A stretch of DNA of 64,000 bases from NCBI RefSeq assembly GCF_025398335.1, contig NZ_JAODOO010000001.1:310001-374000 (forward strand), read 5' to 3'. This DNA is from Clostridium sp. CX1 (GTDB lineage: Bacteria > Bacillota > Clostridia > Clostridiales > Clostridiaceae). Every line of letters starts with the position of its first letter. Position 1 is the first letter of the stretch. The notes below the pieces were generated by a model. It saw only the letters and a list, made by a program, of their open reading frames with translations, was not told where the DNA came from and did not search any database. Positions 37,101 through 46,106 of this stretch are shown in pieces. Position numbers and translations under genes: made by a program.

Positions 37101-37203
37101 TCTATTATTTGTGCCGGTGGTGTACACCTATTTACATGATTTTAAGAAAGCATTTGACCAAAGGGTTAAAAAGAAAGATAATACCCTAAATACTTTTAGT
37201 TAA
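34132..37203 (+). CDS. RND-family multidrug efflux transporter (AcrB-like)
   Basis: A 1023-residue, 12-helix proton-driven pump. It opens with FLSDVSLKRPVFITVIIIALLALG and has the two large extracytoplasmic domains and the TM4 acidic pair in SLAVGLLIDDAIVVIENI. The C-terminal repeat contains GVIMLMGLVTKNAILLIDFA and RLRPIIMTTLAMIFGMIP. This belongs to the AcrB/MdtB-like group found in Clostridia. Co-transcribed with the adaptor. Substrate range unknown. Confidence 0.95.
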   Translation: MFLSDVSLKRPVFITVIIIALLALGVVSYTSLPMDQLPDVDMPTVSVRIIQSGAAPDQIESKITKKVEDAVGQISGVKHVTSTITEGVSSTTISFELEKPSAEAMQEVKDKLSNIRNSLPRDIDDPVVSKFDASASAIFSFAVTGTMSNSELSQIVDDNIAKKLQTINGVGAVNTFGEQQREIHIKLDKEKMNSFNITVSELINSLSADNINVSSGKVSSGDTQISLKTDSSIKKVEDFLNVLVVKRNNSEITLKDIATVEDGSKEKNSLSFYNGKEAIGIDVVKQSNSNTVQVAEDVKKEIETIKKSLPSGVRIELVADNSTSIIDSVKDVQRTMLEGCILAVIVVFIFLKDIASTAISAIAIPVSIITTFAIMKFMNFTLNTVSLMALSLAVGLLIDDAIVVIENIVRHLRMGKSPIQAAKEGTSEIGLAVIATTLAIVAVFVPIAMINGMIGKFLVQFGMTVAASVLVSLFVAFTLVPMLSSKHLSSKEKEIPIIGRFLEWFNESFDKISKSYSELLKWSLEHRIITLMIPIGLLIVSLLLATQLKTGFIAATDNGQIAISASLDSSSTLNSASKVGKDMEAIVKKNKNVKYIYSTVQSDKVNLTVKLSDKKDRKEGIDEIIAKIRQDLVNVPGIELSVTSAGGSMGSGKLVQYHIQGSDFTKLQEYALKAQKVMKNTPGAVDVGLTYKSGKPIVKLEVDRDKAQDLGVNPNAVASTLNTLFNGTVVSQYETEKDRYDVRMQLEEGDRKNFDSLQRIYVLSTTGKMIAIDQVTKKVFTTSSSTINRYDKEREIQLTANYAHVEQSDFTKAFNNKLKSEAPTPNGIKLSAGGSQDQMAESMGGLATALLMGVLFIFLVIAAQFESFIDPLAILLSLPLAIIGAILGLLIGNKELDMMSAIGVIMLMGLVTKNAILLIDFAKQNYSKGMNLKEALIDAGHTRLRPIIMTTLAMIFGMIPTAIASGAGSEQRAPMAFAIIGGLITSTLLTLLFVPVVYTYLHDFKKAFDQRVKKKDNTLNTFS

Positions 37204-37305
37204 AACCGGAAAAAATTTGTAATAACTACAGATCCCCAAGACTCGGCTTTCGAATTTTTAGAAGATATTTTTACAAACAAAAAATCCGTTACCTATGGAT
37301 ATTCG

Positions 37306-37336
37306 GATGCCCCCTTTATTCAAGGGGGCATCTTTA
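37306..37336. terminator. Bidirectional terminator
   Basis: Perfect 11-bp stem GATGCCCCCTT/AAGGGGGCATC with a 5-nt loop between the convergent RND and MFS genes. Confidence 0.85.
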
Positions 37337-37380
37337 CTAAAATCAATATTTGGGTCTTTTCTTGTTTATTGCAAAATTAA

Positions 37381-38526
37381 TTATTTCCTTATGGAACATA
37401 TTAAACTACTGATTAATGCTATTCCACTGCAGATAAATGGCAAAATATAAAACCCAAACTTGGAAATTACAAAGCTTCCTAATATAGAACCAAGCGTAAT
37501 TCCAATATATAATGCTGTGTTGTTTAAGGCAAGTGCCATTCCACGAGTTTCTGGAAAACTTTCTGCTAAACGAGCTTGATATGAAGTAAAGGAGGTATAT
37601 CCAACAAGTGCCCACAAAAACAACAAAAAATAAACCAAAGTTTCTGATGAAAAGAAAATGCCTAATAGTACAAGGATGCCCATAAGCATGGCTGTACTGA
37701 ATATTGATACCATTCTTGCACCAATTTTATCAGTAACTCTCCCACTGGATAAACTACCAATTACAGCCCCCATACCATAGGCAGTAATTGAAGTTGTAAG
37801 TTCATCTGAAGAAAAATGGTTATATAAAACCAATCCTGTTCCAAGAAATACATAAAGGGCATACATTGCAATGGCCCAAAAAGTAGTTGCACTAACTGCG
37901 AATATAATTTTTATTGGGCGGCCTTTTGTCAATTTTTCTGCTAAATGTGCTTTACTTGTTGATGCCCAAACTTTAAAGTTTAAAATTGATAGAAAAAAAG
38001 CAATTGCAGCTAGAGATATAAAAACAGAACGCCATCCAAGAAATTGTTCTAACAGAGTTCCGATAGGTGCTCCTGCCCATAAAGCCATAAGATGTCCAGA
38101 TACTACTACAGAAAGCCATGTACCCCTACGTTCAGGTAATGCTATATCGCTAATAATTGCGTAGACTAACGGGGTTATAGAGGCAACAGATAAACCAGCA
38201 AAAATACGACTAATTATTAACATGGTGAAGGTAGAAGAAATAGCTGTTAAAAAATTGGATAAGCAAAAGGATAATAAACCGGAAACAATGAAAAGACGGC
38301 GGCCTTTGTGATCTGAAAGCCACCCAAAAAATGGCGCACTAATGGCATAAATAAGTGAAAACACGGTAACTATCCACCCTGCAGCAGCAGGAGTTATTTC
38401 ATATTCTTTGGCTATAAATGGTAACAAAGGGGAGATAACAAATAAATCAGTGCCAATAATAAATAAGGTAAGCCACCCTGTAAGAAGATACATGGTCTCT
38501 TTTAGGTTAAAACACACATTCATCAC
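37381..38526 (-). CDS. MFS transporter (DHA1-type drug exporter-like)
   Basis: A 381-residue, 12-helix major-facilitator protein. Signature loop 2-3 motif GWLSDHKGRRLFIVSG, motif C-like SGHLMALWAGAPIGTLL and the second-half GRVTDKIGARM are visible. Such proteins export drugs, sugars or arabinose-like compounds. The start is uncertain among GTG 38526, ATG 38523 and a later ATG before YLLTGWLTLF, as AAAGG lies very near the first two. Monocistronic, divergent from the exonuclease gene across a 340-bp gap. Confidence 0.9.
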   Translation of the reverse strand: MMNVCFNLKETMYLLTGWLTLFIIGTDLFVISPLLPFIAKEYEITPAAAGWIVTVFSLIYAISAPFFGWLSDHKGRRLFIVSGLLSFCLSNFLTAISSTFTMLIISRIFAGLSVASITPLVYAIISDIALPERRGTWLSVVVSGHLMALWAGAPIGTLLEQFLGWRSVFISLAAIAFFLSILNFKVWASTSKAHLAEKLTKGRPIKIIFAVSATTFWAIAMYALYVFLGTGLVLYNHFSSDELTTSITAYGMGAVIGSLSSGRVTDKIGARMVSIFSTAMLMGILVLLGIFFSSETLVYFLLFLWALVGYTSFTSYQARLAESFPETRGMALALNNTALYIGITLGSILGSFVISKFGFYILPFICSGIALISSLICSIRK

Positions 38527-38865
38527 CTTTAAGTAATATTACATTAGTTAGTTTATGAAAATGAAATATTTAAAGTGCCTGCATCTGATATAACCCCTTC
38601 ACTATTTCGTATAAATTTACAAAAGCAAAGTAATCTTTTCAATGGATAATAGAATAATGAAATAAAAAGATTTATATGATATAATTGCCTTTAGGTTTAG
38701 TCGAAGTTGTAAATTTTCCGTAATACTTGCGATATGAACTTGGTAATAGTCTTTACTTTATATGAATTTGCTCCAGAGATTATAAATAATGAAATAATAA
38801 AATTGAGAGAAAACACTAATGAGAGTCATATAGAGATTTTTATTATAACATTGAGGAGAATATAG
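38527..38865. other. Gap between divergent MFS and exonuclease genes
   Basis: Very AT-rich. A 43-codon ORF (38734-38865) abuts the next gene's ATG, but it has no ribosome binding site and no recognisable sequence. No clear terminator or operator is seen. Confidence 0.3.
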
Positions 38866-39795
38866 ATGAATTTTATAGCTATAGATTTTGAGACTGCAAA
38901 TGAAAAAAGAAACAGTGCATGCTCAATTGGTATTGTTGTTGTGAAAAATGGACATGTTGTAGAAAAAATACACCATTTAATAAGACCTAAGGAAATGAGA
39001 TTCATGCCAATTAATATTGGAATTCATGGAATAAGACCAGCCATGGTTGAGAATGAACCAGGGTTTGATAAAGTATGGGAGAAAATTAAGCATTATTTTA
39101 ATGAAAATTTAGTGATAGCACACAACGCTTCCTTTGATATATCCGTTTTAAGAAAGAGTGCAGAACTTTATGATATAGAACTGCCTAGTTTTAAATATAT
39201 TTGCACAATGAAACTTGCTAGAAACTTTTATAAAGGAATTGAAAATGCAAAATTGAATACAGTGAATGATTTTTTAGGATATGAGTTTAAGCATCACGAT
39301 GCACTGCAGGATGCTCTCGCCTGTAGTAACATATTGCTTAATATATCAGAAGAATTAAAGTGTGGGGATATTAATGAAATATCTAAATTAATAGGTGTAA
39401 CTATTGGAATAGCAGACAGCAGTGGATATAAACCATCATCATCTAAAGGAAGTGGCATTAAAACATCTAATAGAATTTATGATCATAAAAAAGAAACTAT
39501 ATTTGAAAGGCTAGAAAAGGATCTATTTAGAAATGAAGTGGTTGTATTTACAGGAAGGTTAACTTCCATGTCTAGAGATGAAGCCATGAGATTAGTTAGA
39601 AGGCTTGGAGGGGCAACAGGAAGCTCTGTTACAAAAAAGACAACAATTCTAGTGACTAATATGAAAGATGTTAAAGATTTGCGTAGGGAAGAAATGAGTA
39701 ATAAGCTTAAAAAGGCAACAGATTTAAATGCAGAAGGACAGAATATAAGGTTTTTAAATGAAGAAGAATTTTTAAATATGAGGAAGGGTTCTTGA
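38866..39795 (+). CDS. DEDDh exonuclease (PolIII epsilon-like) with BRCT domain
   Basis: N-terminal 3'-5' exonuclease of the DnaQ family (residues 1-165) with Exo I AIDFETAN, Exo II IAHNASFDISVL and Exo III HHDALQDALA, followed by a linker and a C-terminal BRCT domain (about 225-305: NEVVVFTGRLTSMSRDEAMRLVRRLGG, TTILVTN). The BRCT half resembles that of NAD-dependent ligase. Likely a repair or replication accessory nuclease. GAGGAGA precedes the ATG. Monocistronic. Confidence 0.93.
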   Translation: MNFIAIDFETANEKRNSACSIGIVVVKNGHVVEKIHHLIRPKEMRFMPINIGIHGIRPAMVENEPGFDKVWEKIKHYFNENLVIAHNASFDISVLRKSAELYDIELPSFKYICTMKLARNFYKGIENAKLNTVNDFLGYEFKHHDALQDALACSNILLNISEELKCGDINEISKLIGVTIGIADSSGYKPSSSKGSGIKTSNRIYDHKKETIFERLEKDLFRNEVVVFTGRLTSMSRDEAMRLVRRLGGATGSSVTKKTTILVTNMKDVKDLRREEMSNKLKKATDLNAEGQNIRFLNEEEFLNMRKGS

Positions 39796-39932
39796 TATTT
39801 GTGCATAAAAAGGTTAATCCTTTCAAAAAATATTTAGAACGAAAGAAATATACATATAACATGTGTCATGAGGAAAGTATGGGAATTCCTAGGGAATAAT
39901 ATAAATAAAAAATGAAAAGAGAAGGTGTCAAC

Positions 39933-40970
39933 TTGAGTAAAGTATATTTTATTAAAAATTCAGGATCCGATTACAGTAAGCTTGGAAAAGATGCTTTGGA
40001 ACTTTTGAAGAGAATAGTATCAGAAACGGAGCATAGCTTTGAAAAAGAAGTGCCTATAAAAGTGCATTTCGGTGAAAAAGGAAACAAAACCTTTATTCCG
40101 GCAAAGTGCTACGATGAAATTATAAACTATCTAAAAGAAGAGGGAGTGTCCCCATCTTATATCGAAACTAATGTATTATATAGAGGATCAAGAACTACTA
40201 CAGAGCTTCATATTGAGACAGCAAAATCCCATGGCTTTACACAGATTCCAATTATAATTGCAGACGGAGACATTGGAACAGAGTACGATGAAGTAGAAAT
40301 AAATAAGGAATATATAAGCAAATGTAAAATAGGTAAGGGATATGGAAAATACAAACAATTTATTGTTATGAGCCATTTTAAAGGTCATGTTGCAGCGGGA
40401 TTTGGTGGTGCTCTAAAACAGCTTGCTATGGGTTTTGCTGCTAGAGGAGGAAAGCTAGAGCAGCACTCTGGAATATCTCCTGTAGTAGATGCTGAAAAAT
40501 GTATTTCCTGTGGTATTTGTGTGAATAAATGCAACTTTGGTGCCATCCAGAAGCCAGATACTGCGGTTATTGACGAAAGTAAATGCATTGGCTGCGCAGG
40601 GTGTATTGCTGTTTGCCCTGAAGGTGCAATTGAAAATACCTGGGGAGGATCTCATTTTCTTGAGAAACTTTCAGAGTATGCCTACGGAGCATCAAAAGAC
40701 AAGGACATCATATATATTACCTTTGTTCACAATATCACCAAGGAGTGTGACTGCGCCGGAACAGCTATGAAACCAATTGCAGGTAATATTGGTATTCTTG
40801 CTGGAAAGGATCCTGTTGCCTTGGATACAGCATGTCTGGACTTAGTTCAGAAAAGCAGCGGAAAAAAGCTTTTTGAAAAAGGCAGGCAATCTCTTATGCA
40901 TGCAGAAAAAATAGGACTGGGAATAATGGAGTATGAGCTTAATGAGGTAATAACTGAAAGCAATGAGTAA
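39933..40970 (+). CDS. DUF362 protein with two 4Fe-4S clusters
   Basis: A 345-residue protein: N-terminal DUF362 domain (about 1-180) with the conserved HFKGHVAAGFGGALKQLAMGFA, a ferredoxin insert with CISCGICVNKC and CIGCAGCIAVCPEG (two 4Fe-4S sites), then a return to DUF362. Widespread in anaerobes; function unproven, presumably redox. TTG 39933 is the likely start because AGAAGGTG is 7 bases upstream; an ATG at 39912 lacks a site. Confidence 0.88.
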   Translation: MSKVYFIKNSGSDYSKLGKDALELLKRIVSETEHSFEKEVPIKVHFGEKGNKTFIPAKCYDEIINYLKEEGVSPSYIETNVLYRGSRTTTELHIETAKSHGFTQIPIIIADGDIGTEYDEVEINKEYISKCKIGKGYGKYKQFIVMSHFKGHVAAGFGGALKQLAMGFAARGGKLEQHSGISPVVDAEKCISCGICVNKCNFGAIQKPDTAVIDESKCIGCAGCIAVCPEGAIENTWGGSHFLEKLSEYAYGASKDKDIIYITFVHNITKECDCAGTAMKPIAGNIGILAGKDPVALDTACLDLVQKSSGKKLFEKGRQSLMHAEKIGLGIMEYELNEVITESNE

Positions 40971-41013
40971 TCTAGAAAGTAAGATTTAATGGATAATAAA
41001 AAAACTTATTTGA

Positions 41014-42453
<1,440 letters not shown>

Positions 42454-42595
42454 AAGTACCATTTAACTATATGATTTTTTCATAGAGTAAGCTAAAGATT
42501 TTTTAATATTTATTTCACAGGCAGAAACAACTTAGGACTTATTTTTATACAATAATGATATGTTAAATTTAAAAATATAAAAGGAGTGTATCAGT

Positions 42596-43012
42596 ATGAA
42601 TGGCAAAAAAGATGTTTTAGATAGTGGTCCTTTTTTTCATGGTACTAAAGCAGAACTAAAACTTGGAGATTTATTAAAACCACAACACTTATCAAATTAC
42701 CAGGATAAAAAATCAAACTATATCTATTTTACTGGAACATTAAATGCTGCTAAATGGGGTGCTGAATTAGCGAAATCTAACTCAAAAGAAAGAATTTACA
42801 TTATAGAACCATTAGGTGAATTTGAAAATGACCCGAACTTAACTGACAAAAGATTTCCTGGAAATCCAACACGTTCTTATAGGTCTAAATCTCCTTTGAA
42901 AATAATAGCTGAATTAGGTTCATGGGAAAGACATTCCGATGAAGAAATAAATCATATGCTTTCATCTTTAAAAAAGTTAAGTGAAGAAGGAAAAAATGTA
43001 ATATACGATTAA
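42596..43012 (+). CDS. arr: Rifampin ADP-ribosyltransferase
   Basis: Arr inactivates rifamycins by moving ADP-ribose from NAD+ to the C23 hydroxyl. The 138-residue protein has the full family pattern: FFHGTKAELKLGDLL (His15), NYIYFTGTLNAAKWGAELA (Tyr region), RIYIIEPLGEFENDPNLTDKRFPGNPTRSYR (acidic catalytic position in the NDPNLTD stretch) and WERHSDEEI near the end. AAAGGAGTG precedes the ATG. It lies 300 bp inside attL as the leftmost gene of the element, so cargo arrived with the insertion that broke rph. No obvious inducible leader. Confidence 0.93.
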   Translation: MNGKKDVLDSGPFFHGTKAELKLGDLLKPQHLSNYQDKKSNYIYFTGTLNAAKWGAELAKSNSKERIYIIEPLGEFENDPNLTDKRFPGNPTRSYRSKSPLKIIAELGSWERHSDEEINHMLSSLKKLSEEGKNVIYD

Positions 43013-43551
43013 TCCATAAATATACAATTAACAACATTGCAAGGCTTCTTTTTATGTTGTAAAATCAACATTATTCTTCAGCATAGCCTAAAATAAAAGT
43101 GGAGAATAGGTGCATAATTTTTTGAATGAGAAAAGGTAAAGAAAAAGGGTAATGAGAATTAACCCATTACCCCTAAATTAATAACTATTTTATTACCTAC
43201 TGTCCGTCAATGCCTGTGCTAGATAGTATATCAAGGTATTATATAAAAAGAGTTTTTATGACATACATTGACACTTATAAAAACATTGGAAATACTCATT
43301 CTAGAGGGGGATTAGGTCAATTTTGAAGGGGTAAAATTATGACTTTGCTAAATACAAATGCGTAAATTTTCCATGCATTCGTACCAAGGACATAAAAAGG
43401 AGAAATTTTAAACATCCTCGTTCCTAAGTAATAGTTCTACATTTGCATCACAAATCCGTGCTATCACTTCATCATAGTGAAACTTCATTATAACAAATGT
43501 ATCATCATCATTTAACTAACCACCTTTTTTCTACTCTTTATTAGTACCCCA
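43013..43551. other. Gap between arr and winged-helix gene
   Basis: 540 bp without a supportable gene. Contains a minus-strand terminator at 43137-43172 and, on the minus strand near 43415-43515, a short frame with MKFHYDEVIARICDANVELL that lacks a clear ribosome binding site and is probably a remnant. Confidence 0.35.
43137..43172 (-). terminator. Minus-strand terminator
   Basis: GGGTAATG/CATTACCC stem with a 10-nt loop; on the minus strand it is followed by TTTTTCTTT. Likely ends the transcript of the winged-helix gene. Confidence 0.7.
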
Positions 43552-43878
43552 CTAGAAATATTTTTTAATTATTTCGTCATTCAAATAATACCTTTTGGCA
43601 ACCCCTTCTTTTTTATAAGGTTGTCCGTCACTAACAATTAAACCTAATTTCCTTAACTTAGGGACGGACTTCTTTCTGATTTGTTCTATAGATAGGTTTG
43701 TATATTCGGATAACTGTTGGTATGAAGGACAAGCATATTTTTTGCCATACTCATCCCTATACTTAGTATTTTGGTATATTCCAACTAATACACCTAATAC
43801 CCTACTATCTGCCAAGGTTAGTCTATATTCTTTCTCTAAGTCTACACTCTCCATTGTGTAGAATTTTTCTCTAGCCAT
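43552..43878 (-). CDS. Winged-helix protein, Rep/regulator-like
   Basis: A 108-residue basic protein with a helix-turn-helix segment (CPSYQQLSEYTNLSIEQIRKKSVPKLRKLGLI), the style of N-terminal domains of phage/plasmid replication initiators and of small element regulators. AAGGGGTG precedes the ATG. The upstream divergent region carries four 21-22-bp-spaced iterons and motif copy A, so it may bind there. It is too short to be a full initiator, so regulation is as likely as replication. Confidence 0.65.
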   Translation of the reverse strand: MAREKFYTMESVDLEKEYRLTLADSRVLGVLVGIYQNTKYRDEYGKKYACPSYQQLSEYTNLSIEQIRKKSVPKLRKLGLIVSDGQPYKKEGVAKRYYLNDEIIKKYF

Positions 43879-43944
43879 AATTTTACACCCCTTTATTTTA
43901 AGTTATACTTCGTAAGCTTCATTTTTAAGAAGCCTATACTTATC

Positions 43945-43972
43945 TAACAAGCAAAAGGGGAGGTATGGGACA
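43945..43972 (-). promoter_or_regulatory. Composite motif, copy A (upstream of winged-helix gene)
   Basis: TAACAAG, exactly 13 bp, then ATGGGACA. Read on the minus strand the order is TGTCCCAT-N13-CTTGTTA followed by a TATAGG box, pointing at the winged-helix gene 67 bp further. Copies B (45604) and C (48395) keep identical spacing. Confidence 0.7.
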
Positions 43973-44044
43973 GAGTACCTAGGTAGTGGTATTTTGTACA
44001 CAGGGTAATGGTACAGAGTACCTAAAACTATGGTACTGAATACA
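43967..44044. repeat. Iteron-like array, four copies at 21-22-bp intervals
   Basis: Copies of a 13-bp partly palindromic unit: GGGACAGAGTACC (43967), GGTATTTTGTACA (43988), GGTACAGAGTACC (44010) and GGTACTGAATACA (44032). Starts are 21, 22 and 22 bp apart, about two helical turns, as in plasmid origin or operator arrays. The first overlaps motif copy A. Confidence 0.65.
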
Positions 44045-44540
44045 CACCTATATTAATACAAACCATTACCAATACTATTACTAATAACATTAATTTACCT
44101 ACTAAAGTAGGAGATTACTTCGTTATAGATATATTAGATATTAAGGATTTAATCCGTTATATAGTAGATAAGGAATAAGAGTTTATAAAAAAGGGGACTA
44201 GACAGGGTGCCTTTTCCGTAAACTTGTCCCTGTACAGATGAGTAACGTACTATATTTTTTTATTTGCAGTTGTTCCATCCATTTACTCAACTCGGTAAAT
44301 AACTATATAGAAGGTCTTGGAGGAAATCTAATTGGAATATAAAGGGACTAAACTAAATGAACCTGTTAAGCTATTCAGGGACGACGGAAGTTATTGTTTA
44401 ATAGCTAAGCTATGTTAAAGATTGATGTTGAAAATCATATACATTACTTCTAGATAAAGTTATGCAATCCATGTATAATGAAGTTAGTTGGTACTTGTAA
44501 AATTATACGAAGTAACGTCTCTTTTGCATTGAGGTATATT
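44045..44540. other. AT-rich region right of iteron array
   Basis: Contains an open stretch of about 50 codons (44028-44179, IQTITNTITNNINLPTKVGDYFVIDILD) without a start codon, and a hairpin with ACAGGG/CCCTGT arms (44207-44236) before a T-rich tract. An AT-rich flank beside iterons fits an origin, but no gene is supportable. Confidence 0.35.
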
Positions 44541-44879
44541 ATGAATGGTAATGAACTGAAAAAATGGGTAATTGAAAATAATATTAAACAAAGGACTATT
44601 GAAAGCTTTTGGCGATGCTTTGAAAAATATAAGGTAGAGAGTCCTGATGAATATGATGAATACTTTGGCTTATTTGATAAAGGTTCATTAACTATATGGA
44701 CAGATAAGATAGCACTTAAAATTATGAATTGGGATACCTTTTATGAAGAATATAATGAAAACCACGAATTTATTGAAGCATACTTAAAGTTAGAATATAA
44801 AAACAAATATATTGGTTACTATAGTTTGCTTTTTAATTTTTCAGGGGAAACATTCGATGATTATTTTGTTTTAGAATGA
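44541..44879 (+). CDS. Small acidic protein, possibly immunity-like
   Basis: A 112-residue acidic soluble protein of no family I can name (NELKKWVIENNIKQRTIESFWRCFEKYKVESPDEYDEYFGLFD, ending in YYSLLFNFSGETFDDYFVLE). ATG 44541 has GAGGT five bases upstream; an earlier ATG at 44478 lacks a site. With the next gene it forms a tandem of small acidic proteins, a style common among orphan immunity proteins of contact-dependent toxins. No toxin gene is nearby. Confidence 0.55.
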   Translation: MNGNELKKWVIENNIKQRTIESFWRCFEKYKVESPDEYDEYFGLFDKGSLTIWTDKIALKIMNWDTFYEEYNENHEFIEAYLKLEYKNKYIGYYSLLFNFSGETFDDYFVLE

Positions 44880-44973
44880 GGGATTACTAATTAGGAATGT
44901 TGTTATCTTGTGTTACAAGTTTAAATTAAGACGAATAAATATATGTTTTGTGAGAAAAGAAAGGAAGGTACAT

Positions 44974-45348
44974 ATGTTATATTATGAAGATTTTTCAAAA
45001 TGGGTAGATAGTAATTTGCAACAACTTCCGTCAGATGTGATTGCAGTTAACTTTAATTTGTATGAGGGTTCAAACCAAACATATGATATCCAATTAATTG
45101 GAACAGATACATTTGATGAAGAAGATGAGGATTGGGTGTGTGAAGAGATATTTACAACAGGAGAAGATGTATTTCTTATACCTCGAACTGATGATATTGA
45201 AAATTGGGAAGATGGTTTATCCTTTATAACAAAAATGATAGAAAAATATCTTCAAGACGGAAAACTTGCCAATGTACTTCAAGAACTACAAGGTGTTGGT
45301 GTTGGATTTGTAGATGGAGATATTGAAATTTTACATCAAGCAAAATAA
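44974..45348 (+). CDS. Small acidic protein, possibly immunity-like
   Basis: A 124-residue very acidic protein (YYEDFSKWVDSNLQQLPSD, IQLIGTDTFDEEDEDWVCEE, FTTGEDVFLIPRTDD, then a KYLQDGKLANVLQELQGVGVGFVDGD tail). I recall similar unnamed proteins near Rhs/polymorphic-toxin loci, so an immunity role is a guess. ATG 44974 follows AAGGAAGG. Cargo of the element, in line with the previous gene. Confidence 0.6.
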   Translation: MLYYEDFSKWVDSNLQQLPSDVIAVNFNLYEGSNQTYDIQLIGTDTFDEEDEDWVCEEIFTTGEDVFLIPRTDDIENWEDGLSFITKMIEKYLQDGKLANVLQELQGVGVGFVDGDIEILHQAK

Positions 45349-45444
45349 ATCTAACTAGTTCGTATTCTCATATGATGAACTAAAGAAGCCTTAACTAGAT
45401 TTTTAAACAGCTTCAACCTATACAGGAATGTAGAAATAGCTTTG

Positions 45445-45480
45445 CTATCTAAATTAACAGATAGTAAGGCATTTTCTTTT
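45445..45480 (+). terminator. Probable terminator
   Basis: CTATCT/AGATAG hairpin with an 8-nt loop, then ATTTTCTTTTTATTT. About 100 bp after the second acidic-protein gene. Confidence 0.55.
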
Positions 45481-45603
45481 TATTTACCCATCTTTCCGAT
45501 AGCTTACATCATTAATCTCTCCGTTATTCTAGAGGTTTCTATTAGTATCTATATCCTAACGGATATTATTTCTTTTTCTAATAAAAACCCCCTTATAGTA
45601 ATT

Positions 45604-45631
45604 TAACAAGTTATTTTACCTAAATGGGACA
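45604..45631 (-). promoter_or_regulatory. Composite motif, copy B (no gene downstream)
   Basis: TAACAAG-N13-ATGGGACA with the same spacing as copies A and C, followed on the minus strand by TATAAG. It extends into GGGACAAAATACC, matching the iteron unit. Downstream on the minus strand (45350-45590) there is no ORF but several small hairpins, so it may drive a non-coding RNA or be only a binding site. Confidence 0.6.
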
Positions 45632-45867
45632 AAATACCCAAAACTATTTTTTAAGGCTTGTCTGATACGGAAAACATCTTTTTATAATCAACTTGCTTTT
45701 AATTTTTCCTATAGGTAGCTAGGGTATTTTAAATCTTAAGTCATATGGGAAGGGTATAAGTCCTTTAATTAACTTCAATCTTAAAAAGTTGAGTTAGCTA
45801 ATACATAAAGGGAAGCCAATTAACGGAAAGTCTAAATGTAAAATCGTAAACTTTGTTGGCATTAAGT

Positions 45868-45921
45868 CCCAAATGTATAAGGGGAAATTTATTACCTACC
45901 CCCTACCTATTTGCATTTGGG
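45868..45921. other. Large stem-loop in element
   Basis: Perfect arms CCCAAATG/CATTTGGG enclose GGGG and CCCC tracts that can extend the structure. Lies in the 758-bp gene-less stretch (45349-46106) upstream of the resolvase gene. Could be an origin or recombination structure; not assignable. Confidence 0.4.
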
Positions 45922-46026
45922 TCATTATTGATATTCCTTATATGAGTTCATAAAAGTATACAATTACGGACTATTTAAAAACACAACATTTATCGTCCGT
46001 TAAAGTTGCTAAATAATATTGTGAAC

Positions 46027-46070
46027 GTTCGTAATTATATATTGACTATTACGAACTATACTGTTATTAT
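46027..46070 (+). promoter_or_regulatory. Resolvase promoter with dyad operator / res-like site
   Basis: Perfect dyad GTTCGTAAT-N12-ATTACGAAC (46027-46056) covering a strong promoter: TTGACT (46042), 17-bp spacer, TATTAT (46065). A second, looser dyad ACGGAC...GTCCGT lies at 45966-46000. Serine resolvases bind roughly 28-30-bp dyads upstream of their genes, so this may be both operator and res subsite. Confidence 0.6.
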
Positions 46071-46106
46071 ATGATTAATGAGTTTATTGTAAAGGAATGA
46101 TATACA

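Noticed and set aside
38734..38865. 43-codon ORF whose stop abuts the exonuclease start
   Set aside because: No ribosome binding site, low-complexity AT-rich coding and no recognisable sequence; the last bases double as the ribosome binding site of the next gene.
43967..44044. CRISPR array
   Set aside because: Units are 13 bp, diverged and spaced by 8-9 bp, without conserved 24-40-bp repeats or cas genes.
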